From Promethearchaeota archaeon (lineage in GTDB: Archaea > Asgardarchaeota > Lokiarchaeia > Sigynarchaeales > SOKP01): DNA of 5,111 nucleotides. This document shows, one piece after another, positions 1 through 5,021 of this stretch (its first letter is position 1; each line of letters begins with the position of its first letter). The notes under the pieces are model-generated. The model searched no databases. It worked only from the letters and a program-made list of their open reading frames with translations, and was not told the origin of the DNA. Both the position numbers and the translations under genes were made by a program. The stretch spans positions 1 to 5,111 of the forward strand of contig JAEOTW010000334.1 of assembly GCA_016839655.1 (NCBI GenBank). Reading direction: 5' to 3'.

Positions 1-279
1 GAAGGTCTCGACATCCTTTATAAATTCCAAGGTCCCCTGCTCGATTTGTTTTGTTAACATGTCTAAATCACGAAAATCGGGATTGCCAATTAAAATGTGA
101 TCTAAAATCGAATCAACGCCTTTGGTCGTTGATGCAAGGTGGTATCTGTTCCAATTGCTTTCGGTAAACAAAGTCAAGTATTCCGTTTGGACTTTTTTAT
201 TATTTCCTGCAAGCCAAACTTCAAATCGAAATGTGTCATGAATAAAAAGGATTACAATTTTCAATTTTCGAGAACTATA
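1..279 (-). pseudogene. 5'-truncated remnant of a small conserved protein (DUF7000-like), continuing off the left edge
   Basis: The frame is open on the minus strand from position 309 to the window edge. From about 279 it reads like a real folded protein, with the segments KLKIVILFIHDTFRFEVWLA, STTKGVDSILDHI and NPDFRDLDMLTKQIE. This matches my memory of the C-terminal half of a small family (about 190 residues, DUF7000-like) found in archaea and clostridia, in which LKIAIVF-HE-RFEVWL starts the second half. The family name is from recall and could be wrong. No ATG or GTG lies in frame upstream. The only early candidate is a TTG at 262-264, which falls inside the conserved strand. The expected N-terminal 80 or so residues are absent, and the stop of the repeat gene (310-312) lies directly upstream in the same frame. 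The A-rich stretch at about 280-309 on this strand encodes only a Lys-rich linker. I infer a gene fragment left by a deletion or insertion. A genuine short protein starting at TTG is less likely. Confidence 0.55.
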
Positions 280-309
280 TTTAAATTTTATATTTTTCTT
301 TTTTCTTTT

Positions 310-1179
310 CTATTTCATCAATCTCGAAAATTTGGGGAAAGCTTTCTTTATCTGATTTTTTTTTCCTACAGGTAAAGTTTTATATATCTTTGAGAGTAAG
401 GGAATGTTATTCTTTACCAATTTTGTCCCTCTAACAGAAGAAATTAACACCCAAAAAGCTAGATTCTTGAATTCATTATCATTTGAAATATTGATCCCTT
501 CTATGAGTTCAATAAATTTTGTTTCGATAAGAGTAAAATATTGATTCAATACTTGAGTCCTCTTTATCCCATCGAATATTTCGATAAAAGCGTAAAATTT
601 ATCAATGCCCTGAAATTTATTAATCCATTTCATAAGCTCTAGGAACTTAGTTTGTATTAATTCAGTTCCTCTAATGGCATAAACCAAAGATCTAAAATTG
701 TTAATCTTTTTAACGCCTTTTATGTTAATAACCGAAGTTTCAATCATAACTAAAAATTCATCGAATTTTTTTTCGATAAGCTGATAATTTTGAATCATCA
801 TCAGTGGCTTCTTTTTCTTGATACCCCTTAATAAATTCTTGAACAGTTCAAACTTAAGATTAGGATCAAGCTTATCAAATTCATTTAAGAGTTCCACGAA
901 TTTTTGGGTTAATAATTCGTCATTATTAATCGTATAGTTAAAAAGCATAGAAAACATGTCGTCTTTAAATCGTCCTTCTAATCTGCTGATCACCATTAAA
1001 AGATCAATAAATTTCCTTTCTATCAAACCTGTTCCCTTAGCAACATCAAATAAAACTTTAAATTCATGCTGATCATAAGGATTTAAATTGTAAATTGTTG
1101 ATAAAAACTCTGTAAATTTATTTTCGATGGTTGGATAAAGTGTCTTTATAACTTTAGTATTCTTAATTGTCTCTAAAAA
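310..1179 (-). CDS. C-terminal half of the helical repeat protein, downstream of the in-frame TGA
   Basis: This is the same frame as the segment above, open from the codon after TGA to TAG at 310-312. It encodes the second helix of repeat four (FLETIKNTKVIKTLYP), five or six further repeats, and a basic tail (VGKKNQIKKAFPKFSRLMK). The first possible start is TTG at 1024-1026, which would give a 238-residue protein. That codon is the Leu of the LIERKF motif in the middle of the repeat array. Positions 1027-1179 above it clearly encode another full repeat, TIENKFTEFLSTI...FDVAKGTG. TTG is therefore unlikely to be the original start. Without read-through this part is probably not translated. It shows no extra stops or frameshifts, so the break is recent or not real. 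Confidence 0.6.
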   Translation of the reverse strand, partial: FLETIKNTKVIKTLYPTIENKFTEFLSTIYNLNPYDQHEFKVLFDVAKGTGLIERKFIDLLMVISRLEGRFKDDMFSMLFNYTINNDELLTQKFVELLNEFDKLDPNLKFELFKNLLRGIKKKKPLMMIQNYQLIEKKFDEFLVMIETSVINIKGVKKINNFRSLVYAIRGTELIQTKFLELMKWINKFQGIDKFYAFIEIFDGIKRTQVLNQYFTLIETKFIELIEGINISNDNEFKNLAFWVLISSVRGTKLVKNNIPLLSKIYKTLPVGKKNQIKKAFPKFSRLMK

Positions 1180-1773
1180 TCAGTAAAAATTAACGAACTT
1201 AATGTGTATCATAGGCATATTGTCAAGCTCATCAAGAATTTCTTTAGATTTCTCAATTAATTTAGCTTCGAAAAAAGAATAATATATATCTCGAAGTTCT
1301 GTTCCATCGATTAAATCTATAATACTAAGCCAATCATCTAATCTAAACTCGTTTTTTCTATGATATTCGATTACAATCTCATTGAATTTCTTATCAATGA
1401 GAGAAAACTCATTATTTATAATTTCAGTATCCTTAATGGCATGAAATAATATTCTAAAAGGCAAATATTGCTTATCTTTATCTTGAATATCCTCAATCCA
1501 ATTAATAAATTCAGAGAATTTTTCTCTCATCAGATTTTCTCTTAGATTCGTTCCCTTTAACACATGAAAAATGTCGTTAAACACCCTATATCTCCATTCC
1601 TCTGATATTTTTTTAAGACCATTTAAAAGATCCGAGATAATAGGTTCTAATTTAAATGGATCATATTGACTAAAAGGCTTACCATTCACATAAATGTGAG
1701 GTTCACCATAACCATAACGATCTGTGGGCTCTATTTTTACGGTGATCAGATCATTGATTTTAAACTCTGTCAT
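1180..1773 (-). CDS. N-terminal half of the helical repeat protein (197 aa, ends at the internal TGA)
   Basis: This is the part that would be translated if the TGA at 1180-1182 acts as a stop. It begins at ATG 1771-1773. Reading upstream, the frame stays open only to a TAA at 1825-1827 with no other ATG, which supports this start. I see no clear Shine-Dalgarno sequence. Residues 1-40 are the beta-type cap with IYVNGKPF. Residues 41-197 hold a first repeat (LLNGLKKI...HVLKGTNL), a second (REKFSEFINWI...FHAIKDTEII), a third (IDKKFNEIVIEY...IDLIDGTEL) and most of a fourth (EAKLIEKSKEIL...IKFVNFY). The fourth is cut between its two helices, which is not a natural domain end. There is no signal peptide or membrane segment, so the product should be cytosolic. 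A truncated four-repeat product could still fold, so some function is possible. Confidence 0.7.
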   Translation of the reverse strand: MTEFKINDLITVKIEPTDRYGYGEPHIYVNGKPFSQYDPFKLEPIISDLLNGLKKISEEWRYRVFNDIFHVLKGTNLRENLMREKFSEFINWIEDIQDKDKQYLPFRILFHAIKDTEIINNEFSLIDKKFNEIVIEYHRKNEFRLDDWLSIIDLIDGTELRDIYYSFFEAKLIEKSKEILDELDNMPMIHIKFVNFY

Positions 1774-1910
1774 AGAATCAGAAATATATAGTTTTTGTGT
1801 TATCTTTATTACTATGATCTTTACTTAAATAAATAATCTTTTTTGTCAAATTATTTTGGATGTGTTTGTTCTTATCTTTACGGTTTTCAAATAAAAGTTT
1901 GAAATTAAAT

Positions 1911-1956
1911 GAATGATCTCTTGTTTTTAGCATTTCCAGATCATTCCCTTTTTTTT
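1911..1956 (+). terminator. Hairpin plus T8, intrinsic-terminator-like, with no plus-strand gene upstream
   Basis: GAATGATCT (1911-1919) is perfectly complementary to AGATCATTC (1938-1946) across an 18-nt loop. CC and eight T follow (1949-1956). On the plus strand this looks like an intrinsic terminator. No plus-strand gene lies upstream in the window, so it may insulate the next gene from antisense transcription or end a small RNA. The loop is long for a strong terminator, and archaea terminate mainly at T-runs. Confidence 0.4.
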
Positions 1957-2001
1957 CCTTCTTGTGGATAAAAAATTTTCAATTTCCTCCAAAAAGTCGA
2001 A

Positions 2002-2008
2002 TATAAAG
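2002..2008 (+). promoter_or_regulatory. Possible TATA box for the COG2403-type gene
   Basis: TATAAAG lies in an AT-rich context, preceded by CGAA, on the plus strand. An archaeal start about 25 bp downstream would give a leader of roughly 75-80 nt before ATG 2109. The region is AT-rich enough that other boxes (for example around 2043-2054) are also possible. Confidence 0.3.
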
Positions 2009-2061
2009 GGTGGGTTATCGTTCCCTTCATAGAATTAATAATCTTAATAATTAACCCCAAA

Positions 2062-2082
2062 TTAATTGTGATGAACAATTAA
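2062..2082. promoter_or_regulatory. Perfect 8+8-bp inverted repeat with 5-bp spacer, candidate operator
   Basis: TTAATTGT (2062-2069) and ACAATTAA (2075-2082) are exact reverse complements around GATGA. The site ends 26 bp before the start codon at 2109, a normal place for a repressor site or a leader hairpin. AT-rich arms make chance more likely than the arm length suggests. As an RNA hairpin it would be weak, so a DNA-binding dimer site is the better reading. Confidence 0.4.
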
Positions 2083-2094
2083 AGATTGTTATTT

Positions 2095-2100
2095 AAAGGT
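2095..2100 (+). promoter_or_regulatory. Ribosome binding site AAAGGT for the COG2403-type gene
   Basis: AAAGGT sits 8 nt before ATG 2109 and matches part of the archaeal anti-Shine-Dalgarno complement (GGAGGTG). The same hexamer stands 7 nt before one of the two candidate ATGs of the flavodoxin-like gene at the right end, which suggests it is a working motif here. Confidence 0.5.
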
Positions 2101-2108
2101 CTCTTTGT

Positions 2109-3443
2109 ATGAGAAAAAAAGTTATTATCATTGGCGCTCTAGGGATGGACTTTCACGTCTTTAACACAGTCTTTAGAGACAATGAAGAATATGATGTTAT
2201 AGCATTTACTATTGCAGGAGAACAAAACGTTGGTACCACGGACGAAACGGAAAGGAAATTTCCTGCTGTATTGGCTGGTAAATTATATCCTAATGGAATT
2301 CCGATGGTCTCAGAAGATTTACTTGAAGATTATATAAGAAAATATGAAGTAGATGAAGTAGTATTTGCCTATTCTGACGTATCTCATGAAGAAGTAATGC
2401 ATAAAGCCTCAAGAGCTCTTGCTGCAGGTGCTAATTACCGATTAATTTCTGGAAGATTCACCCAACTCAAAGCTAATAAACCTATGGTTGCTATATGTGC
2501 TGTAAGAACTGGATGTGGAAAAAGTCAAGTTTCTAGAGCTACATATCGATATTTACAGAGTAAGGGATATAAAGTTGTAGCAATTCGTGAACCAATGCCT
2601 TATGGTGATCTGGTGCAACAAAATGTCATGAGATTTGAAAAATATGAAGATCTAGATAAATATGATTGCACTATTGAAGAACGTGAAGAATATGAACCTT
2701 ATATTAGGCAGGGATTAGTAATTTATTCAGGAGTTGACTACGAGAAGATAATTAGAGAAGCTGAAAAAGAAGCAGATGTAATTATTTTTGATGGGGGAAA
2801 TAATGAAATTTCTTTCTATATTACTGATTTGCTTTTTATTGTTGTTGATCCATTAAGACCCGGACATGAAAATAAATATCATCCCGGTGAAGTTAATGCA
2901 AAATACGCTGATGTTTTCGTAATAAACAAGATGAACAGTGCTAAACCAGAAGATGTTAAAATCGTGGAAAAAAATCTTAATGAGTTAAATCCAAAAGCAG
3001 TAAAAGTTTATACAAATTCAGTAGTTAAAGCAGAAGATCCATTAAAACTGAAGGGAAAGAAGGTTGTAGTCGTAGAAGATGGTCCTACCTTAACTCATGG
3101 AGGTATGGCAATTGGTGCAGCATATGTCGCTGCTAAAAACGCAGAAGCGAAAATAGTAGATCCTAGAAAATTCTTAGTGGGGTCTATGAAAGAAGTATAC
3201 GAGGATTTTCCTCAAATCACGCAAATAGTGCCTGCCATGGGATACACAGACCAACAAATAGAAGATTTAGAAAAAACTCTTAACAATGTAAAAGCAGATA
3301 TTATTTTAAATGGAAGTCCCATAGATCTAACGAAATTAATTAAAACTAACAAACCAATTGTAAAAGTTTCATATGATATCGAGTCAATTGGAAGTCCAAC
3401 AATAGAAGAAGTGCTTGATAGTTTTATTAAGAAAAATCTCTAA
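2109..3443 (+). CDS. Cyclic 2,3-diphosphoglycerate synthetase-family P-loop NTPase (COG2403)
   Basis: This 444-residue protein has the usual length for the COG2403/cPGS family. The founding enzyme, from Methanothermus (cpgS), uses ATP to close 2,3-diphosphoglycerate into the cyclic form. Many homologues sit in organisms not known to make that compound and are called predicted GTPases, so the substrate here is uncertain. Residues 3-40 form a Rossmann-like start (KKVIIIGALGMDFHVFNTVF). The P-loop is AVRTGCGKS (131-139), unusual in lacking the first Gly of GxxxxGKS. A Walker B-like strand is VIIFDGG (224-230). VDPLRPGHE (246-254) and a G4-like NKMN (273-276) follow. VEDGPTLTHGGM (322-333) is a motif I recall as strongly conserved in the family. 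There is no signal or membrane segment, so it should be cytosolic. ATG 2109 is supported by AAAGGT 8 nt upstream and by the conserved strand starting right after it. The downstream eRF1-like gene follows after 35 bp, but a T-rich stretch between them argues against tight coupling. Confidence 0.88.
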   Translation: MRKKVIIIGALGMDFHVFNTVFRDNEEYDVIAFTIAGEQNVGTTDETERKFPAVLAGKLYPNGIPMVSEDLLEDYIRKYEVDEVVFAYSDVSHEEVMHKASRALAAGANYRLISGRFTQLKANKPMVAICAVRTGCGKSQVSRATYRYLQSKGYKVVAIREPMPYGDLVQQNVMRFEKYEDLDKYDCTIEEREEYEPYIRQGLVIYSGVDYEKIIREAEKEADVIIFDGGNNEISFYITDLLFIVVDPLRPGHENKYHPGEVNAKYADVFVINKMNSAKPEDVKIVEKNLNELNPKAVKVYTNSVVKAEDPLKLKGKKVVVVEDGPTLTHGGMAIGAAYVAAKNAEAKIVDPRKFLVGSMKEVYEDFPQITQIVPAMGYTDQQIEDLEKTLNNVKADIILNGSPIDLTKLIKTNKPIVKVSYDIESIGSPTIEEVLDSFIKKNL

Positions 3444-3468
3444 ATTTCTTTTTATCTTTCTAATTTTT
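3444..3468 (+). terminator. T-rich gene end after the COG2403-type gene
   Basis: Runs of T (TTTCTTTTTATCTTTCTAATTTTT) begin directly after the TAA stop and need no hairpin, as is typical for archaeal termination. The next start codon is 11 bp beyond. The last part, TTTTTATATTC, could also serve promoter function for the next gene. Confidence 0.4.
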
Positions 3469-3478
3469 ATATTCTATC

Positions 3479-4231
3479 ATGGCCAAAAAAAGAAAAAAGC
3501 ATGTAAAACGTGGTCATCAAATAGCCATACTTATTGGTTTCCATGATAATGATGCTGTTTTTTGGAAAATATATAGTGAAAATATTAAGTTTCATAAAAG
3601 GATAAAACGTGGAAGGAAGAGAAAAAGTCAAAATAAAAAGCACTTGTATCATTTTCATGAGGAAATCATTAACACTTTAAGACCTATAATTAAAGAAGGT
3701 ATCAGAAGCGTAATACTACTCTCCCCACCGAAAGATGAATATTCAGATGAGTTTCTTAATCACGTTAATAAACATCATTCATGGCTATTAAAGAAAGGAG
3801 ATAGACAGGTTGTTTTTTCTAAAATCATAGCTAATCAAGCGAAGACTCAAAAGGATGTCTATTACCTAAAAACTCAAGAATATTTTAGAGATATCGTTGA
3901 TGAAACTTCAAATCAAGAAGGATTGTTAATTTTAGAAGAATTGAAAGAAATTATTAACAAAAATGAAAAATTCTCTAAAATCCTTTATACTTGGAGAGAA
4001 ATCGAAAATGAACTGAGATTGATTAAAAAAAATCCTAATTTACCTAAACCAAATTATATTATTCTAACTGAAGAATATCAAAAGAATCCAAAAAATAGAA
4101 ATAAAATGCAACGGATCCTACAAATCGCAAGAAATCTTGAGATTAAAACTAAAATTGTTAAGCTAGAATCCGAGGCAGGTACTATCGTCGACCAATTTGG
4201 AGGATTAATCTGTTATATTAGAAAAAAGTGA
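3479..4231 (+). CDS. eRF1/Pelota-like protein with central and C-terminal domains only, GGQ replaced by KSQ
   Basis: This is a 250-residue, strongly basic, cytosolic protein. After a Lys/Arg-rich start (MAKKRKKHVKRG) comes a domain with the layout of eRF1/Pelota domain 2 (about 14-180): strand IAILIGFHDNDAVFWKIYS, basic loop KRGRKRKSQNKK, helix with FHEEIINTLRP, strand SVILLSPP, and KILYTWREIENEL, equivalent to the family's VVYGLEEVEEAL. Residues 190-250 fit domain 3: PNYIILTEEY, a helix, then EAGTIVDQFGGLICYIRKK, the typical L7Ae-like ending with FGG. The N-terminal decoding (eRF1) or Lsm-like (Pelota) domain is missing. This resembles the shorter Vms1/baeRF-type proteins linked to release of stalled nascent chains. 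Counting back from the EE of helix 1 places KSQ (49-51) where GGQ sits, so only Gln is kept. A catalytic role in peptidyl-tRNA hydrolysis is doubtful. A ribosome-rescue or rRNA-binding role is inference. No Shine-Dalgarno precedes the ATG, and a leaderless or weakly coupled transcript is likely. Confidence 0.75.
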   Translation: MAKKRKKHVKRGHQIAILIGFHDNDAVFWKIYSENIKFHKRIKRGRKRKSQNKKHLYHFHEEIINTLRPIIKEGIRSVILLSPPKDEYSDEFLNHVNKHHSWLLKKGDRQVVFSKIIANQAKTQKDVYYLKTQEYFRDIVDETSNQEGLLILEELKEIINKNEKFSKILYTWREIENELRLIKKNPNLPKPNYIILTEEYQKNPKNRNKMQRILQIARNLEIKTKIVKLESEAGTIVDQFGGLICYIRKK

Positions 4232-4235
4232 TGAA

Positions 4236-4250
4236 TTTATTTTTTTTATC
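4236..4250 (+). terminator. T8 terminator after the eRF1-like gene
   Basis: T-rich DNA with eight consecutive T (4240-4247) starts 5 bp after the TGA stop. TGATGAA at 4229-4235 is repeated inversely as TTCATCA at 4266-4272, a weak long-loop stem between the convergent genes. No matching T-run is seen for the minus-strand gene in this 54-bp gap. Confidence 0.5.
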
Positions 4251-4285
4251 CTACAATTAAGAAGTTTCATCATTTATTTTTATTT

Positions 4286-4786
4286 TTAGCCCTTTTTCAT
4301 ATAATGGATATAAATCCCGAGCCCTATGAAAAAAACTCCTAAATCCATTGATAAGGCTCCAATCCAAGTACGATATACTCCAAGTCCTATTTTTACTGCA
4401 TCATCAAAAAGAAGTGGTACTCCAGTCGCATTAGGATTTATTACACTCATTGGCCATCCAATCAGATCTAAAACCCAATGGCTAAAAACTACTATTCCTA
4501 TAATCAATGTGGTATTTAAGTCAATCATACTCCAACTTATTGATTTGTTTGTTTTATCTTGTTCCTTCTTTGAATTTATATATGCTGTAATGAATGCTGT
4601 TATTATCATAGCTATAATTGTCCAAACAACCGACATAAAGAGACCATGCGAAATCCATATTGCAGATAAGAAAACAAAGGATAATATATCAATAAACATG
4701 GAACTTATTAATAGAATCCAAAGAGGTATTCGAGGAGCAAATCGCTTGGTAGCAAATCCTATTCCAAGATGAGCTAAAGCAGGCAT
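4286..4786 (-). CDS. Four-helix membrane protein, YdjM/DUF457-like putative metal-dependent hydrolase
   Basis: This 166-residue integral membrane protein has helices at about 21-43, 47-70, 92-111 and 142-163. Conserved polar residues sit at membrane edges: His6 in MPALAHLGIG, Asp33 in SMFIDILSF, SHGLFMS (46-52) with His47, SHWVLDLIGWP (102-112) with His103 and Asp107, and PLLFDDAVKIGLGVY (124-138). The pattern of a first His, an SH-G and an SH-xxxD motif, and the final PLLFD...KVGLGLY stretch fits a bacterial and archaeal family often labelled metal-dependent hydrolase, related to YdjM/DUF457. The activity is not established and is a family label only. The MPALAHLG start is conserved in such proteins, which supports ATG 4786. 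The gene is convergent with the eRF1-like gene and divergent from the flavodoxin-like gene, so it is probably transcribed alone. A palindromic AT-rich box centred about 25 bp upstream suggests a leaderless mRNA. Confidence 0.75.
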   Translation of the reverse strand: MPALAHLGIGFATKRFAPRIPLWILLISSMFIDILSFVFLSAIWISHGLFMSVVWTIIAMIITAFITAYINSKKEQDKTNKSISWSMIDLNTTLIIGIVVFSHWVLDLIGWPMSVINPNATGVPLLFDDAVKIGLGVYRTWIGALSMDLGVFFIGLGIYIHYMKKG

Positions 4787-4802
4787 AATAATTGAATAAA
4801 GA

Positions 4803-4820
4803 AATTTTAATATTAAAATT
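4803..4820 (-). promoter_or_regulatory. Palindromic TATA-like box for the membrane protein gene
   Basis: AATTTTAATATTAAAATT is a perfect 18-bp palindrome made only of A and T. Its centre lies about 25 bp before ATG 4786, the spacing expected from a TATA box to the start of a leaderless archaeal transcript. No Shine-Dalgarno is visible. A second role as operator cannot be excluded. Confidence 0.45.
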
Positions 4821-4922
4821 ATTTAGTCCGATTTTTAATAAAAAAGTTGTAATCTCAATATATTCCCAATTTTATAACATTAAGAAATTTTGGTACTTAA
4901 ATCCATTTTCACAAACCAAAGA

Positions 4923-4936
4923 TTTATATATAAAAA
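4923..4936 (+). promoter_or_regulatory. TATA box (with possible BRE) for the flavodoxin-like gene
   Basis: TTTATATATAAAAA is close to the ideal archaeal TATA box. It is preceded by ACCAAAGA, a purine-rich stretch compatible with a BRE. Transcription would begin near 4953-4956, giving a leader of about 65 nt. The triple palindrome begins immediately downstream. Confidence 0.65.
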
Positions 4937-4937
4937 C

Positions 4938-4986
4938 TTACTCATAGTAATTATATTACCATTAGTAAGTATTCTACTATGGGTAA
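4938..4986. promoter_or_regulatory. Three 13-bp palindromic operators in an 18-bp tandem array
   Basis: The sites are TTACTCATAGTAA (4938-4950), TTACCATTAGTAA (4956-4968) and CTACTATGGGTAA (4974-4986), each of the form TTAC-N5-GTAA with one mismatch in the last. Their starts are exactly 18 bp apart. The outer pair also forms a 14-bp inverted repeat with one mismatch (4936-4949 and 4975-4988). The array begins 2 bp after the TATA box and covers the predicted start site, so a bound protein would block initiation. A small dimeric winged-helix regulator (MarR/ArsR/HxlR-like) is a reasonable guess. No regulator gene is in the window. Confidence 0.7.
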
Positions 4987-5008
4987 GTGATTAAAAAACT
5001 AAGAAAAG

Positions 5009-5014
5009 AAAGGT
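5009..5014 (+). promoter_or_regulatory. Ribosome binding site AAAGGT that helps choose the flavodoxin-like start
   Basis: AAAGGT lies 7 nt before ATG 5022 but only 1 nt before ATG 5016. The identical hexamer precedes the COG2403-type gene by 8 nt. The spacing therefore favours ATG 5022 over 5016. Confidence 0.55.
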
Positions 5015-5021
5015 TATGAGT

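Larger units (their letters stand above)
310..1773 (-). pseudogene. Asgard-type alpha-helical repeat protein gene interrupted by one in-frame TGA
   Basis: The reading frame runs from ATG at 1771-1773 to TAG at 310-312, 487 codons, with one internal stop, TGA at 1180-1182 (codon 198). Residues 1-40 form a beta-rich cap (FKINDLITVKIE...IYVNGKPF), which I recall from the N-termini of Lokiarchaeal repeat proteins. About ten helical-hairpin repeats of 35-45 residues follow, of the form LIExKFxELixxI...KFxxFxxLixxIkGTxLI. Examples begin LIDKKFNEI, TIENKFTEF, LIERKFIDL, LIEKKFDEF, IQTKFLELM and LIETKFIEL. The repeat containing the stop reads KFVNFY-stop-FLETIKNTKV. It aligns without a gap to KFYAFIEIFDGIKRTQV further down, so the stop falls within a helix at a variable, mostly polar column. 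This points to a recent point nonsense mutation, a base-calling error, or recoding. No function is known. Repeats of this sort usually act as protein-binding scaffolds. Confidence 0.75.
1774..2108. other. 335-bp divergent intergenic region
   Basis: This region separates the minus-strand repeat gene from the plus-strand COG2403-type gene. It contains no credible coding frame. The longest ATG frame I followed (from 1909) ends after 20 codons. It contains a 7-bp stem-loop TTTCAAA/TTTGAAA at 1885-1904, a 9-bp hairpin with T8 tail, a TATA-like TATAAAG at 2002-2008, a TTAATAAT direct repeat around 2036-2052 and a perfect 8+8-bp inverted repeat at 2062-2082. The nonamer TTATCTTTA occurs twice (about 1800 and 1872), with no meaning I can assign. 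Confidence 0.7.

Noticed and set aside
174..239. ATG at 239 on the minus strand as a start for the left-edge protein
   Set aside because: It is in a different frame and stops after 21 residues at 174-176.
139..375. 78-residue plus-strand frame
   Set aside because: It lies antisense to the protein remnant and the end of the repeat gene. Its Phe-rich sequence comes from the T-rich complement of Lys codons and looks like no protein.
1024..1026. TTG as the true start of a separate 238-residue protein
   Set aside because: It is the Leu of a LIERKF repeat motif, and the 51 codons above it in the same frame encode another complete repeat and part of one more.
1180..1182. TGA as a selenocysteine codon
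   Set aside because: There is no redox motif such as CxxU near it, the position is variable among repeats, and no SECIS element could be identified by eye.
340..1700. CRISPR array or DNA-level tandem repeat
   Set aside because: The repetition is in the protein only. Unit length varies and the DNA copies are highly diverged.
1909..1971. Small ORF of 20 codons in the intergenic region
   Set aside because: It overlaps the hairpin and T-run, has no ribosome binding site and shows no recognisable sequence.
3467..3658. 63-residue minus-strand frame
   Set aside because: It is wholly antisense to the start of the eRF1-like gene, which has clear family features on the plus strand.
4326..4772. 148-residue plus-strand frame
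   Set aside because: It is antisense to the membrane protein gene, whose helices and His/Asp motifs are family-like. The plus frame has no recognisable domain.
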